A stretch of 64,000 nucleotides of DNA from Acetothermia bacterium UBA3571 (lineage in GTDB: Bacteria; Bipolaricaulota; Bipolaricaulia; Bipolaricaulales; Bipolaricaulaceae). Shown here piece after piece: positions 7,696 to 15,888 of the stretch (position 1 is its first letter; every line of letters begins with the position of its first letter). The notes under the pieces were generated by a model, which was not told the origin of the DNA, made no database searches, and saw only the letters and a list, made by a program, of their open reading frames with translations. Location of the stretch: positions 548 through 64,547 of the forward strand of contig DFNI01000044.1 of NCBI GenBank assembly GCA_002375995.1, written 5' to 3'. The position numbers and the translations under genes were made by a program.

Positions 7696-10533
7696 TCAAC
7701 TGGGGGCGACCCCCACCATGGGGAGGATGCGGCGCAGGAAATGGCCGGTATAGGACCCTTCCACCTCGGCCACGGCCTCCGGGGGGCCTTCGGCCACGAT
7801 CCTCCCGCCCCCCTCGCCCCCCTCGGGGCCGAGGTCGATGATCCAGTCAGCGGTCTTGATCACGTCCAGGTTGTGCTCAATCACCACCACGGTGTTGCCC
7901 GCGTCCACGAGGCGATGCAGTACCTGCAAAAGCTTCCGCACGTCCTCGGGGTGCAAACCCGTGGTGGGCTCGTCCAGGATGTAGAGGGTCCTGCCGGTGG
8001 CCCGCCGGCCGAGCTCCCGGGCGAGCTTTATCCTTTGGGCCTCGCCCCCGGAGAGCTCCGTGGCCGGCTGGCCGAGCTTTATGTAGCCCAAGCCCACGTC
8101 GTACAGGGTCTGGAGCTTATGGCGGATGGGGGGGATGTTCTCGAAGAACTTCAGGGCCTCCTCCACCGTCATCTCCAGGACCTCGGCGATGTTCCTCCCT
8201 TTGTAGCGGACCTGCAGGGTTTCCTTGTTGTAGCGGGCCCCTTTGCACACATCGCAGGGGACGTAGATATCCGGAAGGAAGTGCATCTCGATCTTGACCT
8301 TTCCCTGGCCCTGGCAGGCCTCGCAGCGCCCCCCCTTCAAATTGAAGGAGAACCGGGCCGGGGTGTAGCCCCGCATCCGGGCCTCGGGGGTGGCGGCGAA
8401 GACCTTGCGGATGTCGTCGAAGACCTTGGTGTAGGTGGCGGGGTTGGAGCGCGGGGTCCTCCCGATGGGGGACTGGTCGATCACGATCACCTTATCGATG
8501 TGCTCCACGCCCTCGATGTCGTCGTGGTCGCCAGGCTTGGGGGCATGCAACCCCAGCTTCCAGGCCACCCCCCGGTAGAGGATCTCCTCCACCAGCGTGG
8601 ACTTCCCCGAGCCCGAGACCCCGGTGACGCACACGAAAAGCCCCAGCGGGAACTTCACGTCGATGTTCTTTAGGTTATGTTCCCGGGCGCCCCGAACGAC
8701 AATCCATTTGTCGCTAGGCTTCCGACGCTCCGTGGGTATGGGAATTGCGCGCTTCCCCGCCAGGTACTGCCCCGTGAGGGATCGCTCGCAGCGGGCGATC
8801 TCCTCTGGGGTTCCCGTGGCCACGACATACCCCCCGTGGATCCCCGCCCCCGGACCGAGGTCGATGATCCAGTCGGCGGAGCGCATCGTCTCCTCGTCGT
8901 GCTCCACCACGATCACCGTGTTCCCCAGGTCCCGGAGGCGCTTCAGGGTCCGCAGCAACCGCCTTATGTCGCGGGGGTGGAGCCCCACCGAGGGCTCGTC
9001 CAGCACGTAGAGTACCCCCGTAAGTTGAGAACCGATCTGGGTCGCGAGGCGGATCCGTTGGGCCTCGCCCCCGGCCAGGGTGTTGGCGGGCCGGTCCAGG
9101 GTGAGGTAGTCCAGACCCACATCGGCTAAGAACTCGAGCCTCGCCTTGATTTCCTTGAGGATTTGGTGGGCGATCATCCGCTCGCGTTCGGTGAGCTTTT
9201 CCTCCAGGTTCGCGAACCAGGCCAGGGCCTCCCTCACCGTCATCCGGGTGACTTCGTGGATGTTCTTCCCGCCCACCGTCACCGCCAGAGCCTCGGGACG
9301 GAGCCGTGTGCCGTTGCAGGCCGGACAGGGAAGCGCCGACATGTACTGTTCGATCTCCTCCCTGGCTTCTTCGCTCTGGGCCTCCCGGTACTCTTGCTCC
9401 AGGGTGGGGATGAGGCCCTCGAAGTAGCGCCAGTAGGTGCGGGTTTTGCCGTAGGTGGTGGTGTAGACGAAGGGGATCTCCTCGTCGGTACCCCAAAGGA
9501 GGATGTCAAGCTTCCGCTTGGGCAGTTTCCCCAGGGGGACGTCCATGGGGATCTTGTACTCCTGGCACACCCCCTCGATCTGGGCCCAAAGCCACCGGGA
9601 CCGGGAGTTGGCCCAGGGGATGAGGCCCCCTTCCCGGATGGATTTTCTCTTGTCGATCACGAGGTCCGGGTCCACTACCATCCGCACCCCCAGCCCCCCG
9701 CACTCGGGACACGCCCCGTAGGGGGAGTTGAAAGAAAAGAGCCTCGGTTCGAGCTCCGCGATGGAAACCCCGCAGACGGGGCAGGCGAAGTGCTCGGAGT
9801 AAAGCCGCTCCTCCCCCTGATCTACGAGCTGGACGATAACCAACCCCTCGCCCCACTTAAGCGCTGTCTCCACCGAGTCGGCAATCCGCCCGCGTTTCCT
9901 TTCGGAGACCTTGATACGGTCGATGACGATCTCGATGTCGTGCTTTTTGTTCTTGTCTAGCTCGATCTCTTCATAAAGGGTCCTCAAGGACCCGTCCACC
10001 CTCACCCGCACGAAGCCCTGTTTACGGAGTTCATCGAACAGCCCCCGGTACTCGCCCTTCCGGCCCCGCACCACCGGGGCCATGATCTGGACCCTGGTCC
10101 CCTCGGGAAGGCCCATTATCTGGTCCACGATTTCTTGGGCAGTTTGCCGCTCGATGGGGCGGCCACACTTGGGGCAGTGGGGCTTCCCGATCCGCGCGAA
10201 AAGGAGCCTGAGATAATCGTATATCTCGGTCACGGTGCCCACGGTGGAGCGGGGGTTGTGGGAGCGGGCCTTCTGATCGATGGAAATGGCGGGGGAAAGC
10301 CCTTCAATGAAGTCCACGTCGGGCTTTTCCATGAGGCCCAGGAATTGCCGGGCATATGCGGAGAGGGACTCCACATACCGGCGCTGGCCCTCGGCGTAAA
10401 TGGTGTCGAAGGCGAGGGAGGACTTTCCCGACCCCGAGATCCCGGTGATGACCACGAGCCTGTTCCTGGGGATCTCGAGGTCGATGTTTTTCAGGTTATG
10501 TTCCCGGGCACCCTTGATGACGATCTTCTCCAT
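7696..10533 (-). CDS. uvrA: Excinuclease ABC subunit A
   Basis: Damage-recognition ATPase of nucleotide excision repair. The 945 residues carry two ABC modules: the first Walker A GISGSGKSSLAFDT near the N-terminus and the second GVSGSGKSTLVEE around residue 640. Zinc sites CPKCGRPIE, CPVCGVS with CPECGGLG, and CEACQGQG with CDVCKG are all visible. Signature loops LAGGEAQRIRLA and LSGGEAQRIKLA and Walker B LDEPTTGLHPED are intact. I chose the ATG at 10533; an in-frame TTG at 10545 would add four residues. Monocistronic, divergent from the diguanylate cyclase. Confidence 0.98.
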   Translation of the reverse strand: MEKIVIKGAREHNLKNIDLEIPRNRLVVITGISGSGKSSLAFDTIYAEGQRRYVESLSAYARQFLGLMEKPDVDFIEGLSPAISIDQKARSHNPRSTVGTVTEIYDYLRLLFARIGKPHCPKCGRPIERQTAQEIVDQIMGLPEGTRVQIMAPVVRGRKGEYRGLFDELRKQGFVRVRVDGSLRTLYEEIELDKNKKHDIEIVIDRIKVSERKRGRIADSVETALKWGEGLVIVQLVDQGEERLYSEHFACPVCGVSIAELEPRLFSFNSPYGACPECGGLGVRMVVDPDLVIDKRKSIREGGLIPWANSRSRWLWAQIEGVCQEYKIPMDVPLGKLPKRKLDILLWGTDEEIPFVYTTTYGKTRTYWRYFEGLIPTLEQEYREAQSEEAREEIEQYMSALPCPACNGTRLRPEALAVTVGGKNIHEVTRMTVREALAWFANLEEKLTERERMIAHQILKEIKARLEFLADVGLDYLTLDRPANTLAGGEAQRIRLATQIGSQLTGVLYVLDEPSVGLHPRDIRRLLRTLKRLRDLGNTVIVVEHDEETMRSADWIIDLGPGAGIHGGYVVATGTPEEIARCERSLTGQYLAGKRAIPIPTERRKPSDKWIVVRGAREHNLKNIDVKFPLGLFVCVTGVSGSGKSTLVEEILYRGVAWKLGLHAPKPGDHDDIEGVEHIDKVIVIDQSPIGRTPRSNPATYTKVFDDIRKVFAATPEARMRGYTPARFSFNLKGGRCEACQGQGKVKIEMHFLPDIYVPCDVCKGARYNKETLQVRYKGRNIAEVLEMTVEEALKFFENIPPIRHKLQTLYDVGLGYIKLGQPATELSGGEAQRIKLARELGRRATGRTLYILDEPTTGLHPEDVRKLLQVLHRLVDAGNTVVVIEHNLDVIKTADWIIDLGPEGGEGGGRIVAEGPPEAVAEVEGSYTGHFLRRILPMVGVAPS

Positions 10534-10616
10534 AGTGGAATTCAAACCCCGCTTTCTTCAGCCCCTTTGGACAGACTAACCCCGGCCAAAAATATACTGT
10601 GGCCTCCTTGGGGCGG

Positions 10617-10646
10617 CTACCCCTTAAACCAAACCTCAAGGGGTAG
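10617..10646. repeat. Inverted repeat between uvrA and the GGDEF gene
   Basis: CTACCCCTT and AAGGGGTAG form perfect 9-base arms around a 12-base spacer. It lies between divergent genes, not after a gene, and has no T tract, so an operator is more likely than a terminator. A TATACT hexamer at 10593-10598 (read on +) could be the -10 of either direction. Confidence 0.5.
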
Positions 10647-10742
10647 GAACACGGCGAAACGCCTCAAGATGCCCACTTCGCGCCCACATTACGCGCGTCC
10701 AAGTTGTCGCCGTTCCCCCATTTCGGCATCATCAAAGAGGCA

Positions 10743-13700
10743 ATGGTGGATACACATATGTTCGAACTCCTCCGGGCCCTGAACCGGGCCCGGGATCACC
10801 GCGAGGTAGCGGAGATCGCGGTGGAATACGCCCTTTCCCAGGTCCCCGAGGCCCGGGAAGGCTTTTTCCTCTTCCGCGACGACCTCTCGGGATGCTTCGA
10901 GGTCCTCGGGGAGAAGAAGAGGACCCCCCGTCCTACATCCCTGCCCGCGGAACGAGCCCAGGAACTTTTGGGAACCGAGCCCCGCCTGATCCGCCGTCTT
11001 GATCCCGAGTTGAACAAGTACCTCGGCCCCTTTGAAGTCCTCCTTGTGGCCCCAGCCGCAATGGAGGAAAAGGTATACGCCTATTTGGTCATCGGGCACC
11101 CGAGCGATCCGGCGGCCATCCCTCCCGAGGCCCTGGAGAGGTTGGGGCCCGGCTGGGAGGAGATCACGCGGGCACTGGCGAGGCTTCGCCGGTGCGAACT
11201 CCTAGAGGCCTTCGGCCCGCTTTTAATGGAACACCCGGACGCGGTGCTGGTGGTGGATGGGAACGGGCTGATCCGCGCTTGGAACCGGGGGGCCGAGGAG
11301 CTCTTCGGTTATGCGCCCCACGAGATCCTGGGAAGGCCGTTCGCGTTACTTGTCCCGGGAGAATTCCAAGGGGAAGTAAAGAAAGCTATCGCCGAGTGCA
11401 TAGCCAAAGGGACGTCGCCAAAGCGGCTTTTCGAAACCCAGGGCCAACGGAAGGACGGGACGGTGTTTTCCATTCAGTGGGCAGCGGGACGGGGCGAAGT
11501 AGGGGGGCGTTCCGTTTGCATCGTAGTGGGCCGGGACCTCGGCGAAAAGCTGGAGCTCCAGCGCCGCCTCCAGGAGAGCGAGCGCAGGTTCAAGACACTG
11601 TTCGAGCGATTACCCGATGCGGTTTACATCACCGCGTTTGACGGCACGATCTTGGCCGCCAACCCCCAAGCCGCGGCCCAAACGGGCTATCCCTTGGAGG
11701 AGCTTGTGGGGATGAACATCATGTGGGACATCGCCGCGGAGGAGCCGGCCATCACCTACGAATCGGTGAACGAGCGCCTGCGGCGGGGCGAGACGGTGTT
11801 CTTCGAGGAGAAGAAGCGCCGCAAGGACGGGACCGTTTACTGGACCGAATGCGCCGTTACCCAGATCGAGTATCGGGGACAAGCCGCGACCCTCTCCGTA
11901 AACCGGGACATCACAACCCGAAAGCGGCTGGAGGAGGAGCTCCAACAGCGCATCAGGGAGCTCGAGACCCTGAACCACGCCCTCCGCTCCGTGGGTTCGT
12001 CCCTGGAGCTAGAAGAGGTGCTCCAGCGGCTGGCCCATCTCTCCGGCGAACTGGTGGGGGCAGAGTACGCGGTGATAGCCGTTTTCGACGAGCGCGGGCA
12101 CCTGCGGAAGGTGGTGGACCGCCCCATGGGACTCGGCCCCCTCCCTCCCCGAATGCGCACCAGGGGCCTGACCCGGATGATCTTGACCACCGGTGAGCCC
12201 GTATTGGTGAGCGAAGTTAACCCCGATGGGTCCACCGTCCCCCCTATTCGCACTCCCGACGGAGCCGAGATCGCCGTAAACCCAGTGGTGGTGGAGGCCG
12301 GAATTCGCTCCCTGGCGGGCATTCCCATCAAATACAAGGGGCACGTGAGGGGAATCCTCTCGGTCTTCAGCCGGCGGCCCCATGCTTTCGACAAGCGCCT
12401 CCCCGCCCTTTCGGCCCTGGCGGATGCCGCCGCGGTGGCGGTGGAAAACGCCAGCCTTTACGAGGAAACCCGCTACCTCTTCGAGGAGTCACCGGTGTCT
12501 TTGTGGGTGGAGGACTTCTCCGCCATCGTGGAACGCCTGAAGTCCCTGCGAGACCAAGGGGTCGAAGACCTCCGGGCCTATATCCGGGACCACCCGGGAT
12601 TCGTGGTCGAGTGTGTGAAGCTGATCCGGGTGGTGGAAGTGAACCGCGCCACGTTGCGCCTCTACAAGGTGCGGGACCTCCGGGAGCTTTCCGAGAAGCT
12701 TGCGCAGATCATCCCGCCTGAAGTGGAACCCTTGCTGGAGAAAGAGCTTCTGGCCATTTGGGAAGGGAAACGAGAATTTGAAGGAATCGGGATAAACAGA
12801 ACGGCCGAAGGCGAGCCCATCCATATATACATCCGCTGGCGGGTCTTCCCAGGGCACGAGGAGGACTATTCCCAAGTCTTGGTCTCCATTTTGGACATCA
12901 CCGACCGGGTGAGGGCTGAGGAGGAACTCAAAAGCCATGTGGAAAAGCTCGCCGCCCTGCACCGGGCCGTCTGGGACCTCCAGCGATGCCGGACGGTGGA
13001 GGAGGTCTGCAAAGTCGCGGTGGAAGGAGCCCAGGGGATCCTAGGTTTCGCGGTGTGCAATATTGGGTTGGTGCAAGGGGATATGGTGGTACCCGTTTAC
13101 GGAGTGGGGGAGATCCAACCCCGTCCCTTCAAGCGGGGGGAAGGGCTCGTTTGGAGATCCCTGAGGGAGGGAAGGAGCTTTTGGGGAAACCTTCAGGACT
13201 TGCCGGGCGCTAAGCCTGTGGATCCGCGGCTCAAAAGCGCGATATCGGTTCCCATCGGGAATTTAGGGGTATTCCAGGCCGCCTCCTTCGAGCCGGACGC
13301 GTTCACCGAGGATGATGTGCGGCTGGCTGAGATATTGGCGGGACACGTGAGCGAGGAGATCCGCCGAGTCCGGCTGGAGGAGGAACTCCGCCAGCGGGCC
13401 ATTCGTGATGCTCTGACCGGGCTTTACAACCGCGGCCACCTCATGGAAGTCCTGGGGGAGAAAGTAAGAAAGGCCCGGAAAGAGGGCCGTTCATTCGCGG
13501 TCCTGGTGGGGGATCTCGATAATTTCAAACTGGTGAACGATCGTTTCGGCCACCCCTTTGGGGACGAGGTATTGAAGGAGGTGGCGCGTATCCTGCGCGA
13601 GACGGCAACTGATTCGGACCTAGTTTTCCGCTACGGCGGGGATGAGTTCGTGCTCCTTTTGTCCGGGACGGAGGCCGAGGCGAGGGAGCTCGCCTCACGC

Positions 13701-13865
13701 GTGAGGGAGGCCGTGGGCGCTTGGGCAGAGGAGAATGGCCTCCATGCGTTGGGATTCGGGATCAGCCTCGGGATAGCGATCTGGAGGCCGGAGAAGCCCC
13801 TTCCCCCCGAGGAGCTCCTGCGGCGGGCCGACCGGAGCCTATACCGGCTGAAAAGGAGGGCTTAG
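10743..13865 (+). CDS. Multi-sensor diguanylate cyclase (GAF-PAS-PAS-GAF-PAS-GAF-GGDEF)
   Basis: Predicted to make cyclic-di-GMP from two GTP. Order of parts in about 1040 residues: an N-terminal GAF-like region; PAS (LVVDGNGLIRAWNRGAEELF, about 165-275); PAS (VYITAFDGTILAANPQAAAQ, about 290-400); GAF (about 420-580); a diverged PAS (about 590-720); GAF (about 745-870); and GGDEF (RYGGDEF near 953-959). No transmembrane segment is evident, so it is cytosolic. The GGDEF motif is intact, but the RxxD inhibitory site just upstream reads TDSD, so product inhibition is probably lost. No EAL domain. The ATG was chosen over an upstream TTG because AGAGG precedes it. The stop overlaps the convergent DUF6504 stop. 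Confidence 0.93.
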   Translation: MVDTHMFELLRALNRARDHREVAEIAVEYALSQVPEAREGFFLFRDDLSGCFEVLGEKKRTPRPTSLPAERAQELLGTEPRLIRRLDPELNKYLGPFEVLLVAPAAMEEKVYAYLVIGHPSDPAAIPPEALERLGPGWEEITRALARLRRCELLEAFGPLLMEHPDAVLVVDGNGLIRAWNRGAEELFGYAPHEILGRPFALLVPGEFQGEVKKAIAECIAKGTSPKRLFETQGQRKDGTVFSIQWAAGRGEVGGRSVCIVVGRDLGEKLELQRRLQESERRFKTLFERLPDAVYITAFDGTILAANPQAAAQTGYPLEELVGMNIMWDIAAEEPAITYESVNERLRRGETVFFEEKKRRKDGTVYWTECAVTQIEYRGQAATLSVNRDITTRKRLEEELQQRIRELETLNHALRSVGSSLELEEVLQRLAHLSGELVGAEYAVIAVFDERGHLRKVVDRPMGLGPLPPRMRTRGLTRMILTTGEPVLVSEVNPDGSTVPPIRTPDGAEIAVNPVVVEAGIRSLAGIPIKYKGHVRGILSVFSRRPHAFDKRLPALSALADAAAVAVENASLYEETRYLFEESPVSLWVEDFSAIVERLKSLRDQGVEDLRAYIRDHPGFVVECVKLIRVVEVNRATLRLYKVRDLRELSEKLAQIIPPEVEPLLEKELLAIWEGKREFEGIGINRTAEGEPIHIYIRWRVFPGHEEDYSQVLVSILDITDRVRAEEELKSHVEKLAALHRAVWDLQRCRTVEEVCKVAVEGAQGILGFAVCNIGLVQGDMVVPVYGVGEIQPRPFKRGEGLVWRSLREGRSFWGNLQDLPGAKPVDPRLKSAISVPIGNLGVFQAASFEPDAFTEDDVRLAEILAGHVSEEIRRVRLEEELRQRAIRDALTGLYNRGHLMEVLGEKVRKARKEGRSFAVLVGDLDNFKLVNDRFGHPFGDEVLKEVARILRETATDSDLVFRYGGDEFVLLLSGTEAEARELASRVREAVGAWAEENGLHALGFGISLGIAIWRPEKPLPPEELLRRADRSLYRLKRRA

Positions 13866-14158
13866 CCGCGATCGCCGGTCGTTCCCGTTTGCGGCGAAAG
13901 CTCCCGCAAAAGGACCCAAAAGCGGCGCCCAGGGCCGCGGTGGAAGTAGAGCTCGAACACCCTCCCGCCGGAAACGCGTACCAGGTAATGGTCCCGGTGA
14001 CGCCTCCGCCACCAGGCCCTCTTCAGATCGAGCTTGCGCCATGAACGCAGGACCTCCACCACCTCGAAGGCATTCCCCCGCCACACGAAACTCAGGGGCC
14101 GGCCAAAATCGCCGACCCTCACCTCCACTTCCTCATCGATGAACCTTCCCTGACCCAT
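13862..14158 (-). CDS. DUF6504 family protein
   Basis: A 98-residue protein hidden at the end of the envelope operon. It reads MGQGRFIDEEVEVRVGDFGR, then PLSFVWRGNAFEVVEVLRSW, WWRRRHRDHYLVRV and FELYFHRGPGRRFWVLL. The order of short beta strands with Trp/Arg-rich turns matches DUF6504, a domain of unknown function often seen in Actinobacteria and Chloroflexi, sometimes near DinB/ImuB-type genes. It starts 47 bases after the beta-strand protein and may be co-transcribed. The stop codon overlaps the convergent diguanylate cyclase gene by four bases. Function unknown. Confidence 0.7.
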   Translation of the reverse strand: MGQGRFIDEEVEVRVGDFGRPLSFVWRGNAFEVVEVLRSWRKLDLKRAWWRRRHRDHYLVRVSGGRVFELYFHRGPGRRFWVLLRELSPQTGTTGDRG

Positions 14159-14205
14159 CTCCGCGCCGTTCCCGACAGCGGGGTCTTTCCGGCGCCGATG
14201 CCTCG

Positions 14206-15408
14206 CTACCAGCTCATGTCGATGCGTGCCGAAACCGTCTCGATGCCGGAAGGCTTCGCCGCCATCTTCCCCGAGACGGAGATCCCCGGCGCGATGGGTA
14301 CCTCGATCTCGAGATAGCCCATATCCCATCCGAAGAGGGATCCGCCCTCCCCGAAATAGGAGTTGAACACGGCCCTCCACCCCTTCCCACAGCATCCGGT
14401 GCCGGTGAGCTCCAGGGACAAGAGCTCCCAGTATTGGGGGTAGTATGCGATCCCCTTCTCGTCGGCCTCGAAGCAGCGAACCACCCGGGAGCCGTGCTCG
14501 GGGGTGGAGAAGGCCCAACAGCACCGCTTCAGGATGGTCACGGACCGCAGCTTCGCGCCATCCAGGTCGCAGACGAACTCCAACGCCGCCAGATCCATCC
14601 CGATGAGGGCATCGTCCTCCCAGTCGAGCTCGAAATGGGGCGTGAGGCATGCGGGTGGTGCCTTTACCTCGGGAACGATGGTCACCGATTTCGTCCGGGG
14701 CTTCCACTTGATCGTGCCGTCCAGGAGGATCTCGGGACAACACCAAACGGGGTGATCGTCCACCGAGATCTCCGCGTACTCGAATCCCGAACCCTTGGTG
14801 AAATAGAGCTCCAGTGCCACCTCGGGGCACCCGGAGCAAGGGAGGGCCAGGCCGGACAGGGAAAGCCGTTGGGCGGTGAACCCGTTCCCGGGAGGACGGG
14901 GATCGGTGGTGTACCGGCGGGAAAGGCCACTGGCGGCGTGGAATATCTCGATCCCCTCAGTGGAGGCCCCGAACTCGGTCACCCCTTCCAGCTCCACTTC
15001 CCCGAACTCGGCCCGCGCCTTCAGGGCCGCGCCGGAGGCGGGGCCGCCGAGGACGGCCCCCGAGAGCTGGGCCGCGTGGAAGGCGAACTCGAGCCCGGCC
15101 AGGGCCCACTCCAGGATCAACTCGTCGTAAACGAAATCGATGGTGGAGGGGCCGAAGAGGAGGGTGGCTTTCACCTCGAGGGAAGATACGTTCCCCTCCA
15201 ACGCGAACTCCTGCCACACCCATGTCCCCCAATGGAGGACGGAGGTGCCGGTCAGGGAAAGGGACGCGGCTCCGCCCCCGAAGATGAGGGCGGCATCCAG
15301 GGCCGGAGACGGAAGGAGCTCGAGCGTCATTTCCAGGGAGCCCGTGCTCCATCCCAAAATTGCGATCCCCAAAAGCGCACCCGCCGCAACAGCGATCCGC
15401 TTCCCCAT
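14206..15408 (-). CDS. Exported beta-strand-rich protein with cysteine pairs, unknown function
   Basis: 400 residues starting with a signal peptide (MGKRIAVAAGALLGIAILGW). The rest is a run of alternating hydrophobic/polar strands (SLEVKATLLFGPSTIDFVY, FGEVELEGVTEFG) suggestive of a beta barrel or stacked beta sheets, and it ends VSARIDMSW with a C-terminal aromatic residue as in many outer-membrane barrels. Cysteines come in pairs: CSGC, VWCCPE, KRCCWAF, TGCCGKG. GAGGTGAGGG precedes the ATG. It lies 3 bases after the cohesin-like lipoprotein, so it is probably part of the same envelope system. I do not recognise a family. Confidence 0.75.
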   Translation of the reverse strand: MGKRIAVAAGALLGIAILGWSTGSLEMTLELLPSPALDAALIFGGGAASLSLTGTSVLHWGTWVWQEFALEGNVSSLEVKATLLFGPSTIDFVYDELILEWALAGLEFAFHAAQLSGAVLGGPASGAALKARAEFGEVELEGVTEFGASTEGIEIFHAASGLSRRYTTDPRPPGNGFTAQRLSLSGLALPCSGCPEVALELYFTKGSGFEYAEISVDDHPVWCCPEILLDGTIKWKPRTKSVTIVPEVKAPPACLTPHFELDWEDDALIGMDLAALEFVCDLDGAKLRSVTILKRCCWAFSTPEHGSRVVRCFEADEKGIAYYPQYWELLSLELTGTGCCGKGWRAVFNSYFGEGGSLFGWDMGYLEIEVPIAPGISVSGKMAAKPSGIETVSARIDMSW

Positions 15409-15411
15409 CCC

Positions 15412-15888
15412 TCACCTCGCGTAATAGGCCGGTCGGGAGAGCGTGAACTCGACCGGCTCGTTGTGCTCGTCCGCCAAGGAAACCTTGGCCCCGTCCACCG
15501 CGAAATCGCCCGGGTCCACGGGGGCCAACGGCCGGAACGTGATCCGGGCGATGGGGCCGGCCTCGATCCCGGAGATGGAGGCCAGGACGAACCCGCCCTG
15601 TCCCGCCTCGAACCGTTGTGCCAGCACCACGAATCCGTTGAGGCCCTCCACCTTCAGATCGGCGAGCTTGTCCGCGGGGTAAACGAGGCCCCCGAACTCC
15701 ACGGCCAGCGCCCCGGCCCCCTGCGGGATATCGGCCACCGAGACCACGAGTTCACCCCGTTCCCCTTGGACCACCGGGGGCCCGAAGATCACCGTGGGCG
15801 CCGGCGGCGCCCAGAGATGGGCACAGCCCGCCAAAACCAGCACCACCCCGCCCATCGCCAGGACTCCCCAGCGCCGGATGCCCATCAT
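15412..15888 (-). CDS. Cohesin-like domain lipoprotein
   Basis: 158 residues. The N-terminus MMGIRRWGVLAMGGVVLVLAG ends in a lipobox with Cys at about 22, so it is a predicted membrane-anchored lipoprotein. The mature part is one all-beta domain: GELVVSVADIPQGAGALAVE, then LVYPADKLADLKVEG, then GPIARITFRPLAPVDPGD. This strand order and the early 'ip..GalAveF.l.YpadkL' text resemble cohesin/CBM-like domains. The start ATGA overlaps the stop of the upstream gene, whose product ends in a dockerin, and GGGAGGTGG precedes it. Inference: it is the receptor that anchors the dockerin protein. Cohesin assignment is by eye; a generic CBM2/3-like fold is the alternative. Confidence 0.7.
   Translation of the reverse strand: MMGIRRWGVLAMGGVVLVLAGCAHLWAPPAPTVIFGPPVVQGERGELVVSVADIPQGAGALAVEFGGLVYPADKLADLKVEGLNGFVVLAQRFEAGQGGFVLASISGIEAGPIARITFRPLAPVDPGDFAVDGAKVSLADEHNEPVEFTLSRPAYYAR

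Noticed and set aside
14159..14839. Upstream extension of the DUF6504 frame to a 325-residue protein
   Set aside because: Only the last ~98 residues look like a protein; the rest overlaps the beta-strand gene in another frame and is Arg/Gly-rich.
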